Source of the DNA: Streptomyces sp. WM6378
GTDB lineage: Bacteria; Actinomycetota; Actinomycetes; Streptomycetales; Streptomycetaceae
DNA length: 64,000 nucleotides
Direction of reading: 5' to 3'
NCBI RefSeq assembly: GCF_001279695.1
Contig: NZ_LGDD01000013.1
Coordinates: 1-64,000 of the forward strand
The position numbers were made by a program, and so were the translations under genes. Of this stretch, positions 1 to 7,741 are shown in pieces (within the stretch, counting starts at the first letter, position 1; each line of letters opens with the position of its first letter). The notes beneath the pieces were generated by a model. That model had not been told where the DNA came from. It made no database searches and worked only from the letters and a program-made list of their open reading frames with translations.

Positions 1-78
1 GTGCCGGGGGCACGGGTGGGGCTCGCGCACAACATCGGGCTGGGCGGGGCGGCGGTGGTGACGCTGCTACGCCGGTAG
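1..78 (+). CDS. thiolase / lipid-transfer protein, C-terminal end only
   Basis: Only the last 25 codons are in the window, in frame from base 1 to the TAG at 76-78. The residues GLAHNIGLGGAAVVTLLRR match the conserved C-terminal end of SCP2-type thiolases (lipid-transfer proteins of the acetyl-CoA acetyltransferase superfamily), where the HNxG-like histidine and the following glycine-rich segment form part of the active site. These enzymes cleave or condense acyl-CoA thioesters, often in sterol or fatty-acid side-chain degradation. This fits the MaoC/ADH/SDR operon 5.6 kb downstream, although the two are separated by an exporter block. Family assignment is good; the exact substrate cannot be judged from this fragment. 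Confidence 0.75.
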   Translation: MPGARVGLAHNIGLGGAAVVTLLRR

Positions 79-390
79 CCTTCCCCACCCCGCCCCTTCC
101 CGAGACCCTCCGGGGGTGGGGGGCTGAGTGCGCGTGTCGTTCGGCTGCGGACCGTGCGGGGCTGGTCGCGCAGTTCCCCGCGCCCCTAGCAGCGCTGGCC
201 CTGGCCAGCACCGGCATCTTTAGCCCGTCCGGCGTTTGAGGACGAGCGCCCTTAAGGCGCGATACGGGGTCTGGGGCGGAACCCCAGGGTCCTTCACCCC
301 CGGAGGCCAGGCGGCGGAGCCGCAGGGTGTCACAGCGGGAAGGGGCGGGGTGGGGGAAAAGCGTGTAACGGGCACCCGGCCCATGCGACC
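79..390. repeat. gene-free spacer with Streptomyces intergenic repeat modules
   Basis: No gene is visible. From about 145 to 188 lies module A, recognised by GTTCCCCGCGCCCCTAGCAG, and from about 220 to 290 module B, which contains a Lys/Pro-codon-free GC stretch (CCCGTCCGGCG, GAGGACGAGCGCCC) and the hairpin core GTCTGGGGCGGAACCCCAG. The same two modules recur at 14340, 29070, 35985 and 56600. The hairpin could terminate transcription of the upstream thiolase gene. Confidence 0.7.
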
Positions 391-1827
391 ATGACCCGCA
401 TGTCCCAAGCCCCCGCTGACACCCACATATCCGCCCCCACCCGAACCCCCCGCACCTGGCCGGTCGTTCTCGCCGCCTGTGCGGGCCAATTCCTCGTCGT
501 GCTCGACGTGTCCGTCGTCAACGTGGCCCTTCCCTCCATGCGCACCGGCCTCGGCATGAGCGCCGGCGGGCTGCAGTGGGTGGTCAACGCGTACGCCATC
601 GCCTTCGCCGGGTTCATGCTGCTGGGCGGTCGCGCGGGCGACCTGTACGGGCGCAAGCGGATGTTCCTCGTAGGGCTCGGGCTCTTCACCGCGGCCAGTC
701 TCGGCGGGGGGCTCGCGCAGGAGGGCTGGCAGTTGTTGGTGGCCCGGGCCGCGCAGGGACTCGGGGCGGCCGTGCTCGCGCCCGCCACCCTCACCATCCT
801 GACCGCCGCCGTCCCCGAGGGCGCCGCCCGCACCCGGGCCATAGGGACCTGGGCCGCCGTCGGCGCGGGCGGCGGTGCGGCGGGCGGGCTCGTCGGGGGC
901 GTGCTCACCGACGCCCTGTCGTGGCGCTGGGTGCTCCTCATCAACGTGCCCGTCGGCGCCCTCGTGCTGCTCGGCGCCGCACTCTGGATCACCGAGTCCC
1001 GGGCCGGGCAGCGCCACCGGCTCGACCTGCCCGGCGCCGTCCTCGTCACGGCGGGCCTCGCCACCCTCTCGTACGGCATCGTCCAGACGGAACAGTCGGG
1101 GTGGGGTGCCGTCGAGACCCTCGCCCCGCTCATCGGCGGCGTGACGCTGCTGCTCGTCTTCCTCCTCGTCGAAGCCCGCACCGCCGCGCCCCTCATGCCG
1201 CTGCGCCTGTTCCGGCTGCGGGCCGTCTCCGCCGCCAACGCCGTGATGTTCGTGTGCGGCTCCGCGATGTTCTGCACCTGGTTCTTCATGACGCTGTACG
1301 CCCAGAACGTGCTCGGCTACACCCCGCTGGGCGCCGGGCTCGCGCTCATTCCCAGTTCGCTCAGCGTCGTCGTCGGCTCGAAGCTGGCGCCGCGCATCAT
1401 GCCCCTGACCGGCGCGCGGAACCTGACCGTGCTGGGTGTCCTGGTGACCGCGGCCGGGTTCGGGTGGCAGTCCATGATGCGGGCGGACGATCCGTACTGG
1501 ATGTCCATCCTCGTGCCCGGCATCCTGATGATGACCGGCGCCGGGCTCGCCACGACTCCCCTTGCCGCGCTGGCCACTTCGGGCGCCGCTCCCAGCGAGG
1601 CCGGGCTCGTGTCGGGGCTCATCAACACGTCCCGCACGATGGGCGGGGCGCTCGGGCTCGCCGTGCTGTCCACGGTGGCCGCGTCCAGGACAGGGATCGT
1701 CCAGAGCGCCGAATCCCTCACCGCCGGGTACGCGCTCGCCTTCCGCGTCGGCGGATTCGTACTGCTCGGCAGCGTCGTACTCGCCCTGGTGTGGCTGCCC
1801 CGGGCCGCGAGCCCCGTCAAGCGCTGA
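391..1827 (+). CDS. MFS drug-efflux transporter, DHA2 (EmrB/QacA) family
   Basis: A 478-residue integral membrane protein of the 14-helix DHA2 family, expected to export drugs or metabolites in exchange for protons. Family motifs are plain: VLDVSVVNVALPSM in the first helix (motif D1), GGRAGDLYGRKRM after helix 2 (motif A), RAAQGLGAAVLAP (motif B) and the glycine-rich GGLVGG antiporter region before WRWVLLINVPVG (motif C). The ATG at 391 follows ATG-rich sequence without a strong ribosome site; the next in-frame ATG is four codons on. It stands alone, transcribed toward the convergent response regulator whose stop is three bases away. The substrate cannot be predicted. Confidence 0.9.
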   Translation: MTRMSQAPADTHISAPTRTPRTWPVVLAACAGQFLVVLDVSVVNVALPSMRTGLGMSAGGLQWVVNAYAIAFAGFMLLGGRAGDLYGRKRMFLVGLGLFTAASLGGGLAQEGWQLLVARAAQGLGAAVLAPATLTILTAAVPEGAARTRAIGTWAAVGAGGGAAGGLVGGVLTDALSWRWVLLINVPVGALVLLGAALWITESRAGQRHRLDLPGAVLVTAGLATLSYGIVQTEQSGWGAVETLAPLIGGVTLLLVFLLVEARTAAPLMPLRLFRLRAVSAANAVMFVCGSAMFCTWFFMTLYAQNVLGYTPLGAGLALIPSSLSVVVGSKLAPRIMPLTGARNLTVLGVLVTAAGFGWQSMMRADDPYWMSILVPGILMMTGAGLATTPLAALATSGAAPSEAGLVSGLINTSRTMGGALGLAVLSTVAASRTGIVQSAESLTAGYALAFRVGGFVLLGSVVLALVWLPRAASPVKR

Positions 1828-1830
1828 GGT

Positions 1831-2472
1831 CTACAGCCAGCCCTGCTGGCGAGCCGACCGCACCGCCTCCATGCGGTTGCGGGTGCCCGTCTTGCCGATC
1901 GCGGACGACAGGTAGTTGCGCACCGTCGACTCCGACAGGTGCAGCTTGCCCGCGATGTCGGAGACCGTCGCGCCGTCCACCGAGGCGTTCAGGACGTCGC
2001 GTTCGCGGGCGGTCAGCGGGCTCGGGCCCGCGCTGAGGGCGGCGGCCGCGAGCGCCGGGTCGATGACCGTCTCGCCGCGCAGCACCCGGCGGATCGCCTC
2101 CGCGAGGTCCTCGACCGGGCCGTCCTTCACGAGGAACCCGGCCGCGCCGGCCTCCATCGCGCGGCGCAGATAGCCGGGGCGGCCGAACGTGGTGAGGATC
2201 AGGACCCGGCAGTCCGGGACCTCCTCGCGCAGGGCGGCGGCCGCGTCCAGGCCGCTCATGCCCGGCAGTTCGATGTCGAGCAGGGCCACGTCGGGGCGCG
2301 AGACCAGCGCCTCGGGGACGATCTTGTCGCCCGCCGAGACCTGGGCGACGACCTCCATGTCCTCTTCGAGGCCGAGCAGCAGGGCGAGCGCGCCGCGCAT
2401 CATTCCCTGGTCCTCGGCGAGCAGCACTCGTACGGATTTGGCGGGTCGGTGATCCTGGGGCATCTCGTCCAC
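1831..2472 (-). CDS. NarL/LuxR-family response regulator
   Basis: Two-domain transcriptional regulator of about 213 residues. The receiver domain has the acidic pair near residue 20 (LLAEDQ), the phosphoacceptor Asp in LLDIELPG near residue 66 and the conserved Lys in FLVKDG near 116. The C-terminal LuxR-type helix-turn-helix runs through LTARERDVL and SESTVRNYLS, about residues 153-197. It is the last gene of an ABC exporter / histidine kinase / regulator operon read leftward from 5396, and lies 26 nt after the kinase stop. GTG at 2472 is used here; the ATG at 2463 is equally possible. The likely role is control of the linked exporter. Confidence 0.9.
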   Translation of the reverse strand: MDEMPQDHRPAKSVRVLLAEDQGMMRGALALLLGLEEDMEVVAQVSAGDKIVPEALVSRPDVALLDIELPGMSGLDAAAALREEVPDCRVLILTTFGRPGYLRRAMEAGAAGFLVKDGPVEDLAEAIRRVLRGETVIDPALAAAALSAGPSPLTARERDVLNASVDGATVSDIAGKLHLSESTVRNYLSSAIGKTGTRNRMEAVRSARQQGWL

Positions 2473-2498
2473 GGGGAAAGGGTATGCGCGGCCGGGCG

Positions 2499-3701
2499 TC
2501 AGCGGTGGCCGGGGGCGCTGGTCAGTTCGTCGTCCAGGGCCGCGTCCGCGGGGTCCACCGGGAGTTCGGCGCTCACCTGGAAGCCGGCGCGGGGCGCGGG
2601 GCCCGCGGTCAGCGAGCCGCCCGCCGCGGCGAGGCGCTCGGTCAGGCCCTTCAGGCCCGTGCCGCCGATCCGGGGCGTGGGGGCCGGCGCGGCCGGCGCG
2701 CCCTTGCCGTTGTCGGTGACCGTCAGGGTCACCCGCTCCGGCGTGCCCTCGACCACGATCTCGCAGCGGCTCGCGGCACTGTGGCGTACGACGTTGGTGA
2801 CCGCCTCGCGGACCACCCAGCCGAGCAGCGCCTCGGCCTGCGCGGGCAGCGGCGGGCCCGACTGGCGTACCACCGGCTCCACTTCGGCCGCGCTCAGCGC
2901 CGAGCGGGCCCGGTCGAGCTCGGTGGCGAGGCTGCCCTCGCGGTATCCGGTGACGGCCTCGCGGATCTCGGTGAGGGCCTGGCGGCCGACCGACTCGATG
3001 TCGGCGACCTGGCCGAGCGCCGCGTCCAGGTCGCGCCGGGCGATCCGGCGGGCGGCCTCGGACTTCACCACGATGACCGAGAGGGTGTGGCCGAGCAGGT
3101 CGTGCAGGTCGCGCGAGAAGCGCAGGCGCTCCTTCTCCACCGCGGTACGAGCCAACTCCTGCCGGGTGTCGCGCAGTTCACGCACCGTCTCGGAGAGGGA
3201 GAGCAGGGCCGAGATCACCAGACCCGACAGGAACGTGCCGTACGCGATGGTCATGTTGTCCCAGGGGTCGCCCGTCTTGATCCCCGAGATCACCCCCACC
3301 GAACCCGCGAGCGTGATGATCACGAAGCCGAGCCGCCGGTCCCGCAGCGCCGCGCCCGAGGCCAGCGAGGCCAGCGGGAAGAACAGCAGCCAGACGCCGC
3401 CGTAGCCGATCCCCATGGCGTAGGTGACGGCGGCGAGCGCGCCGAGCAGGATCAGTGTCGCCCGCTCCTCGCGCCGCTGCTTGTCGAGCGCGCGGAAGGC
3501 GACCATCGCGTACAGGACGGCGAAGGCGACGATGGCGAGGCCGCCGAGCCAGGGGTGGGCCACCTTGCCCTTGGCCACCTCGACGACGGCGCCGGTGCCC
3601 ATGAGCAGCCACGGCAGGAAGGTGTAGCCGTTGGCGGGCGGGCCGGGGAACTCGTCGGCCTTCTCGCCCCGTGGCGGCAGCTTCGGCAGCAGTGATGGCA
3701 T
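2499..3701 (-). CDS. sensor histidine kinase, HisKA_3 (DesK/NarX-like)
   Basis: A 400-residue membrane kinase: several hydrophobic segments fill the N-terminal half, followed by a HisKA_3 dimerisation domain with the phosphorylated histidine in SRDLHDLLGHTLS (about residue 200) and a C-terminal HATPase domain with VVREAVTNVVRHS (N box), DNGKGAP (G1) and GGTGLKGLTERL (G2). The ATG at 3701 is preferred to the upstream ATG at 3728 because GGGGAGAAC lies 6 nt in front of it. It sits between an ABC-2 permease and a NarL-type regulator in one leftward operon, the usual arrangement of two-component systems that govern exporters responding to antibiotics or envelope stress. Confidence 0.9.
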   Translation of the reverse strand: MPSLLPKLPPRGEKADEFPGPPANGYTFLPWLLMGTGAVVEVAKGKVAHPWLGGLAIVAFAVLYAMVAFRALDKQRREERATLILLGALAAVTYAMGIGYGGVWLLFFPLASLASGAALRDRRLGFVIITLAGSVGVISGIKTGDPWDNMTIAYGTFLSGLVISALLSLSETVRELRDTRQELARTAVEKERLRFSRDLHDLLGHTLSVIVVKSEAARRIARRDLDAALGQVADIESVGRQALTEIREAVTGYREGSLATELDRARSALSAAEVEPVVRQSGPPLPAQAEALLGWVVREAVTNVVRHSAASRCEIVVEGTPERVTLTVTDNGKGAPAAPAPTPRIGGTGLKGLTERLAAAGGSLTAGPAPRAGFQVSAELPVDPADAALDDELTSAPGHR

Positions 3702-3756
3702 CGTGTTCTCCCCGTACTGATGGTTCATGAGCTCACCCGGTCCCGGTGTCCAACGC

Positions 3757-4479
3757 TCACGCGGTCCGTGCGGACCGACGGTAGGAAACCACGGCGTACG
3801 AACCGAAGACCACCAGCCAGGCTGTTATCAGCGCGATGGTGGCGGCACCCGGGGCGTGGCCCTGCGAGGTGGCCCAGCCGAGCTCGGCGAAGCGGTGGGT
3901 CGGAGTGTACTCGGCGATGTGGCGCAGCCAGCCGGGGAAGGCCGAGACCGGGAACCACAGGCCGCCGAGGATCGCGAGCCCCATGAGGCAGGCCACGTTG
4001 ACCACGCCGGTGGCCTGGGCCGAGAGCCGGTAGCCGTTGCCGAGGCCGAGCATCGTGAAGGGCAGCGCCCCGATCCACAGGAGCAGCGTGAGGACGCCCC
4101 ACTGCCAGGCGTCCAGGCGCACGCCGTTGATCAGCGCCCCGGACAGGAACACGGCGAGGATGCCGGGCAGTACGGTCACCGAGCCGCTGATCGCCCGCCC
4201 GGTCACCACCCGGGTCGGCGCGAGCGGGGCGATCCGCATCTGCCGCAGCCAGCCGATCGACTTGTCCGAGGCGACCCCGGTCCCGACGCCCAGGGCCGAG
4301 CCGAGCGCTCCGTAGGCCGCCATGCCGATCATCGACTGGACCTTCCAGTCATCGCCGTTGCCGGCCCCGCCGATGTTGGTGAAGAGCAGATACATCAGCA
4401 CCGGCATCCCGATACCGAAGATCACGAACGAGGCGTCACGGAGCGTGCGCCGCATCTCCAGCTTGATGTACTCGAACAT
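3757..4479 (-). CDS. ABC-2 type exporter, permease subunit
   Basis: A 240-residue integral membrane protein with about six hydrophobic helices and the ABC-2 family layout: a short cytoplasmic start (MFEYIKLEMRRTLRD), a long first extracellular loop and the C-terminal signature GLWFPVSAFPGWLRHIAEYTP, typical of daunorubicin-type and NodJ-like permeases. Its ATG shares one base with the stop of the ATPase gene (TGATG), so the two subunits are translationally coupled. It would form the membrane pore of an exporter driven by the protein encoded at 4479-5396 and regulated by the kinase/regulator pair downstream. Confidence 0.88.
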   Translation of the reverse strand: MFEYIKLEMRRTLRDASFVIFGIGMPVLMYLLFTNIGGAGNGDDWKVQSMIGMAAYGALGSALGVGTGVASDKSIGWLRQMRIAPLAPTRVVTGRAISGSVTVLPGILAVFLSGALINGVRLDAWQWGVLTLLLWIGALPFTMLGLGNGYRLSAQATGVVNVACLMGLAILGGLWFPVSAFPGWLRHIAEYTPTHRFAELGWATSQGHAPGAATIALITAWLVVFGSYAVVSYRRSARTA

Positions 4480-5396
4480 CAGACGGTCTCGCTTTCGCGC
4501 GCGGTGAGGGAGAGGAAGGCGTCTTCGAGGCTGGCGGGGGCCACTTCGAGGCGGCGGACGGCGCCCATGGAGGCCAGGGCGACGACGGTGGCGTCCGAGT
4601 CGTCGGTGCGCAGCCGGGCCCGGTCGCCGTGGATCTCGACGGCGGCCACGCCGGGCAGCAGCGACAGGCCCTCGGTCGGCATGCCCGCGAGGTCGAAGGA
4701 GACGAGGCTGCCGCCGGCCGCCCGCTTGACGGTCTCGCCGGGCCCGTCGGCGACGATGCGGCCCTGGTCGATGACGACGATCCGGTCCGCGTTGTCGTCG
4801 GCCTCTTCGAGGTAGTGGGTGGAGAACATGACCGTGTTGCCGCGGTCGGCGTACGTGCGCATCGACTCCCAGAACGCGCGGCGCGCCTCGACGTCGAGGG
4901 CGGCCGTCGGCTCGTCGAGCAGCAGCAGTTCGGGGTTTCCGGCAAGGGCCATGGCGAACCGGACCCGCTGGGTCTGGCCGCCGGAGAGCTTGTCGACCCT
5001 GCGGTCACCGAATTCGGCGAGCCCCGCGAGGGCGAGCGCCTCGGCGACCGGCATCGGCTTCGGATACATGCTGCCGATGAAGAACACCAGCTCGCGCACG
5101 GTCACCCGGGGGATCGGGCTGCCCTCCTGGAGCATCGCCCCGACCAGGCCGGCCCGTACCGCCCGCTCCGGGGTCCGCCCGAAGATCCGCACCTCGCCCG
5201 CGTCGGGCTCGTTCAGGCCGAGCAGCAGGCTGATGGTGGTGGACTTGCCGGCCCCGTTGCGGCCGAGCAGCGCCACGGTCTCGCCGCGCCCGATGCTCAG
5301 CTCGGCCCCGTTCACGGCCCGGACCGCCCCGTAGGACTTGACCACCCCGCTGAAGCGGACCACGGTCGCGTCGCTGTGTGTCGTCGTCTGCGTCAT
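4479..5396 (-). CDS. ABC transporter ATP-binding protein
   Basis: A 305-residue nucleotide-binding subunit with Walker A GRNGAGKSTT, Q-loop region, signature KLSGGQTQRVRFA, Walker B LLLLDEPTAALD and a switch histidine in FSTHYLEEAD. The start is the ATG at 5396 (MTQTTTHSDATVV), because the reading frame upstream of it has no family resemblance. First gene of the leftward exporter operon; its promoter must lie in the 313-bp divergent spacer shared with the MaoC operon. DrrA-like ATPases of this type energise export of drugs, lipids or antibiotics. Confidence 0.92.
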   Translation of the reverse strand: MTQTTTHSDATVVRFSGVVKSYGAVRAVNGAELSIGRGETVALLGRNGAGKSTTISLLLGLNEPDAGEVRIFGRTPERAVRAGLVGAMLQEGSPIPRVTVRELVFFIGSMYPKPMPVAEALALAGLAEFGDRRVDKLSGGQTQRVRFAMALAGNPELLLLDEPTAALDVEARRAFWESMRTYADRGNTVMFSTHYLEEADDNADRIVVIDQGRIVADGPGETVKRAAGGSLVSFDLAGMPTEGLSLLPGVAAVEIHGDRARLRTDDSDATVVALASMGAVRRLEVAPASLEDAFLSLTARESETV

Positions 5397-5515
5397 GCCA
5401 GAGACGCTACGGAGCGGGAGGGTCCCGCCCCAGATGCGCTTGTACGGACCTGGGCAGGACAAATGTCATGGGGTACCCCCGCCGAAAGTGGCACGGGGCG
5501 GCCCCGCCAGCAGAT

Positions 5516-5530
5516 CTGACGCAACGTCAG
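5516..5530. promoter_or_regulatory. inverted repeat CTGACG-N3-CGTCAG upstream of the MaoC promoter
   Basis: CTGACGCAACGTCAG is a perfect 6-bp inverted repeat with a 3-bp centre. It ends five bases before the proposed -35 box at 5536, where activators or a second repressor typically bind. The protein that recognises it is unknown to me. Confidence 0.5.
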
Positions 5531-5535
5531 GAGCC

Positions 5536-5564
5536 TTCACAACTGCCGGGGCGTGCGCTATACC
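5536..5564 (+). promoter_or_regulatory. predicted sigma-70-type promoter of the MaoC operon
   Basis: TTCACA at 5536-5541 and TATACC at 5559-5564 are separated by exactly 17 bp and resemble the vegetative consensus with few changes. Transcription would start near 5571, just before the KstR-type operator, leaving a leader of about 140 nt before the ATG at 5710. Confidence 0.5.
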
Positions 5565-5578
5565 TAGGGGCCATCGGC

Positions 5579-5594
5579 CTAGAACGCGTTCTAG
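5579..5594. promoter_or_regulatory. KstR-type operator
   Basis: CTAGAACGCGTTCTAG is a perfect 16-bp palindrome. Its inner 14 bases, TAGAACGCGTTCTA, fit the published mycobacterial KstR motif TnnAACnnGTTnnA at every fixed position. KstR is the TetR-family repressor of steroid/cholesterol catabolism. The site lies just downstream of the predicted start point, a position suited to repression. No kstR homologue is in the window, so the regulator is inferred. Confidence 0.7.
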
Positions 5595-5627
5595 AACGAA
5601 GAACGGGTCCTCGGTCCGGTCCAGTAC

Positions 5628-5673
5628 GACCTCGGTGCGGCCGACGGTGCGGACGGCCGCACCGAGGTCTTTT
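5628..5673 (+). terminator. terminator-like hairpin in the leader of the MaoC operon
   Basis: A perfect 16-bp stem (5628-5643 with 5654-5669) encloses a 10-nt loop and is followed by TTTT at 5670-5673, an intrinsic-terminator shape. It lies between promoter and start codon, 37 nt before the MaoC ATG. An imperfect second copy of the 5' arm sits at 5609-5619. It may attenuate the operon, or be left over from a lost upstream gene. Confidence 0.55.
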
Positions 5674-5709
5674 CCCGTGCCCGCACAACGCTCAAGGAGC
5701 AGCATCCAC

Positions 5710-6564
5710 ATGCCCATTGATGCCGCGAAGGCGGTCGCCGCCGAGCCCCGGTCCACCGAGATCACCTGGGACCACAAGGACGTACAGCTCTACCACCTCG
5801 GGCTCGGGGCGGGCACGCCCGCCACCGACCCGGACGAGCTGCGCTACACCCTGGAGTCCCGGCTGCACGTGCTGCCGTCCTTCGCGACCGTCGCGGGCGC
5901 CGGCATGGGCGTGGTCGGCGGGCTCTCCGCGCCCGGCGTCGACGTGGACCTCGCGGCGGTCCTGCACGGCGGGCAGACCATCACGCTGCACCGGCCGATC
6001 CCCGTACGGGGCAAGGCCACCTCGACCTCCAAGGTCGCCGCCGTCTACGACAAGGGCAAAGCCGCCATCCTGGTCCTGCGCACCGAGGCCGCCGACGCGG
6101 ACGGCCCGCTGTGGACCAGCGACGCGCAGATCTTCGTGCGCGGCGAGGGCGGCTTCGGCGGGGACCGGGGCCCCTCCGCCCGCCTCCAGCAGCCCGACCG
6201 GGCCCCGGACCACACCGTCGAGCGCCCGGTCCGCGAGGAACAGGCGCTCCTCTACCGGCTTTCGGGGGACTGGAACCCGCTGCACGCCGACCCCGACTTC
6301 GCCAAGCTCGCTGGCTTCGACCGGCCGATCCTGCACGGACTCTGCACGTACGGCATGACGCTCAAGGCCGTCGTGGACACGCTGCTCGGCGGCGATGTGA
6401 CCCGGGTGCGCTCGTACGCCACCCGCTTCACCGGGGTCGTCTTCCCGGGGGAGACCCTGCGCATCCGGATGTGGTCGGGGCCCGGCCGCGTCCAGGTGTC
6501 GGTGACGGCCGTCGAGCGGGACGACGCGCCGGTCCTGGCCGACACGGTCGTCGAACACAACTGA
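5710..6564 (+). CDS. MaoC-family (R)-specific 2-enoyl-CoA hydratase
   Basis: A 284-residue double hot-dog protein. The hydratase-2 signature YRLSGDWNPLHADPDFA (about residues 178-194) carries the catalytic Asp and His, and ILHGLCTYG follows as in peroxisomal-type hydratase 2 enzymes and actinobacterial Hsd4B. It would hydrate trans-2-enoyl-CoA thioesters in beta-oxidation of steroid side chains or unusual acyl chains. ATG 5710 is chosen because AAGGAG lies 6-8 nt upstream and the family begins here (the open frame extends far upstream without similarity). First gene of an operon with a zinc alcohol dehydrogenase and an SDR, behind a KstR-type operator. Steroid substrate is inference. Confidence 0.88.
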   Translation: MPIDAAKAVAAEPRSTEITWDHKDVQLYHLGLGAGTPATDPDELRYTLESRLHVLPSFATVAGAGMGVVGGLSAPGVDVDLAAVLHGGQTITLHRPIPVRGKATSTSKVAAVYDKGKAAILVLRTEAADADGPLWTSDAQIFVRGEGGFGGDRGPSARLQQPDRAPDHTVERPVREEQALLYRLSGDWNPLHADPDFAKLAGFDRPILHGLCTYGMTLKAVVDTLLGGDVTRVRSYATRFTGVVFPGETLRIRMWSGPGRVQVSVTAVERDDAPVLADTVVEHN

Positions 6565-6609
6565 ACTTTCTTTTCCGGTACTTGAGGGGACTTCGAGGGG
6601 AGCCGCACC

Positions 6610-7686
6610 ATGCGCGCAGCCGTACTGCACGAGATAGGCCAGGACAAGCTCGACGTGCTCGACGACGTGGAGGCGACCGGCTTCGGCCCCGGGAAGGTCA
6701 AGCTCCGCGTCCGCGCCACCGGGCTCTGCCACTCCGACCTCTCGGCGATGAGCGGCGTGCTGCCGCAGCCCGCGCCGTTCGTGCCCGGCCACGAGGGGGC
6801 CGGGGAGGTCATCGACGTCGGCGACGGGGTGACCGGCCTCAAGCAGGGCGACCGGGTCCTGATGTGCTGGCTGCCCGCGTGCGGGGATTGCCCGTCCTGC
6901 AAGCGGGGCCAGACCCAGCTGTGCCTGGCCGGCTTCATGAACGCCGGGACCCCCAACTTCAAGCGGCCCGGCGGCGACGTGTTCGGCTTCGCCGGCACCG
7001 GCACCTTCGCCGAGGAGGTCGTCGTCGCGGCCGGCTGCGCGGTCCCGATCCCCGACGACGTGCCGTACGAGATCGCGGCCCTGATCGGCTGCGGCGTGAC
7101 GACCGGCCTTGGCGCGGCCATCAACACCGCGAAGGTGGAGGCCGCGTCGTCCGTCGCCGTCATCGGCTGCGGCGGGGTCGGCATCTCCACCATCCAGGGC
7201 GCCCGGGTGCAGGGCGCGGCCCAGATCGTCGCCGTCGACCCGGTCGCGTCGCGGCGCGAGGCGGCGCTCAGGTTCGGCGCCACGGAGGCGGTCTCGCCCG
7301 AGGAGTTCGCCGACGCCAAGCAGCGCGTCACCGCGGGCGAGGGCTTCGACTACGTCTTCGAGGTGGTCGGCCGCTCGGCGACCGCTCGCACCGCATACGA
7401 GAACACCCGGCGCGGCGGCACCCTGTGCGTGGTCGGCGCGGGCGCCATGGACGACTTCTTCCAGGTCAACATGTTCGAGCTGTTCTTCGACGAGAAGCGC
7501 ATCCTGCCGTCCATGTACGGCGGCGGCGACGTGCTCCGGTCCTACGAGCGGGCCATCGCGCTGTGGCGGGCGGGCCGGATCGACCTGGAGGGCCTGATCA
7601 CCCACCGGGTGCAGCTCGCCGGGATCAACGACGCGCTCGACCAGATGCGCAGCGGAGAAGCCCTCCGTACGTGCATCGAGATCTGA
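6610..7686 (+). CDS. zinc-dependent alcohol dehydrogenase (MDR superfamily)
   Basis: A 358-residue medium-chain dehydrogenase. Zinc ligands are visible in GLCHSDLSAMSG (catalytic Cys) and GHEGAGEV (His), with a structural-zinc loop ACGDCPSCKRGQTQLC carrying four cysteines. The Rossmann motif is VIGCGGVGIS at about residue 180, followed by an acidic residue in VAVDP, which favours NAD(H). It oxidises an alcohol to an aldehyde or ketone; the physiological substrate is unknown. Lying 45 nt after the MaoC gene with GAGGGGAGCCGC before its ATG, it belongs to the same operon and may act on a side-chain or ring hydroxyl of the same compound. Confidence 0.9.
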   Translation: MRAAVLHEIGQDKLDVLDDVEATGFGPGKVKLRVRATGLCHSDLSAMSGVLPQPAPFVPGHEGAGEVIDVGDGVTGLKQGDRVLMCWLPACGDCPSCKRGQTQLCLAGFMNAGTPNFKRPGGDVFGFAGTGTFAEEVVVAAGCAVPIPDDVPYEIAALIGCGVTTGLGAAINTAKVEAASSVAVIGCGGVGISTIQGARVQGAAQIVAVDPVASRREAALRFGATEAVSPEEFADAKQRVTAGEGFDYVFEVVGRSATARTAYENTRRGGTLCVVGAGAMDDFFQVNMFELFFDEKRILPSMYGGGDVLRSYERAIALWRAGRIDLEGLITHRVQLAGINDALDQMRSGEALRTCIEI

Positions 7687-7741
7687 CCCACCCGACCGAT
7701 CAACCGTCTGATCCACCCCACAGCGAGAGGATCCAACCGGC

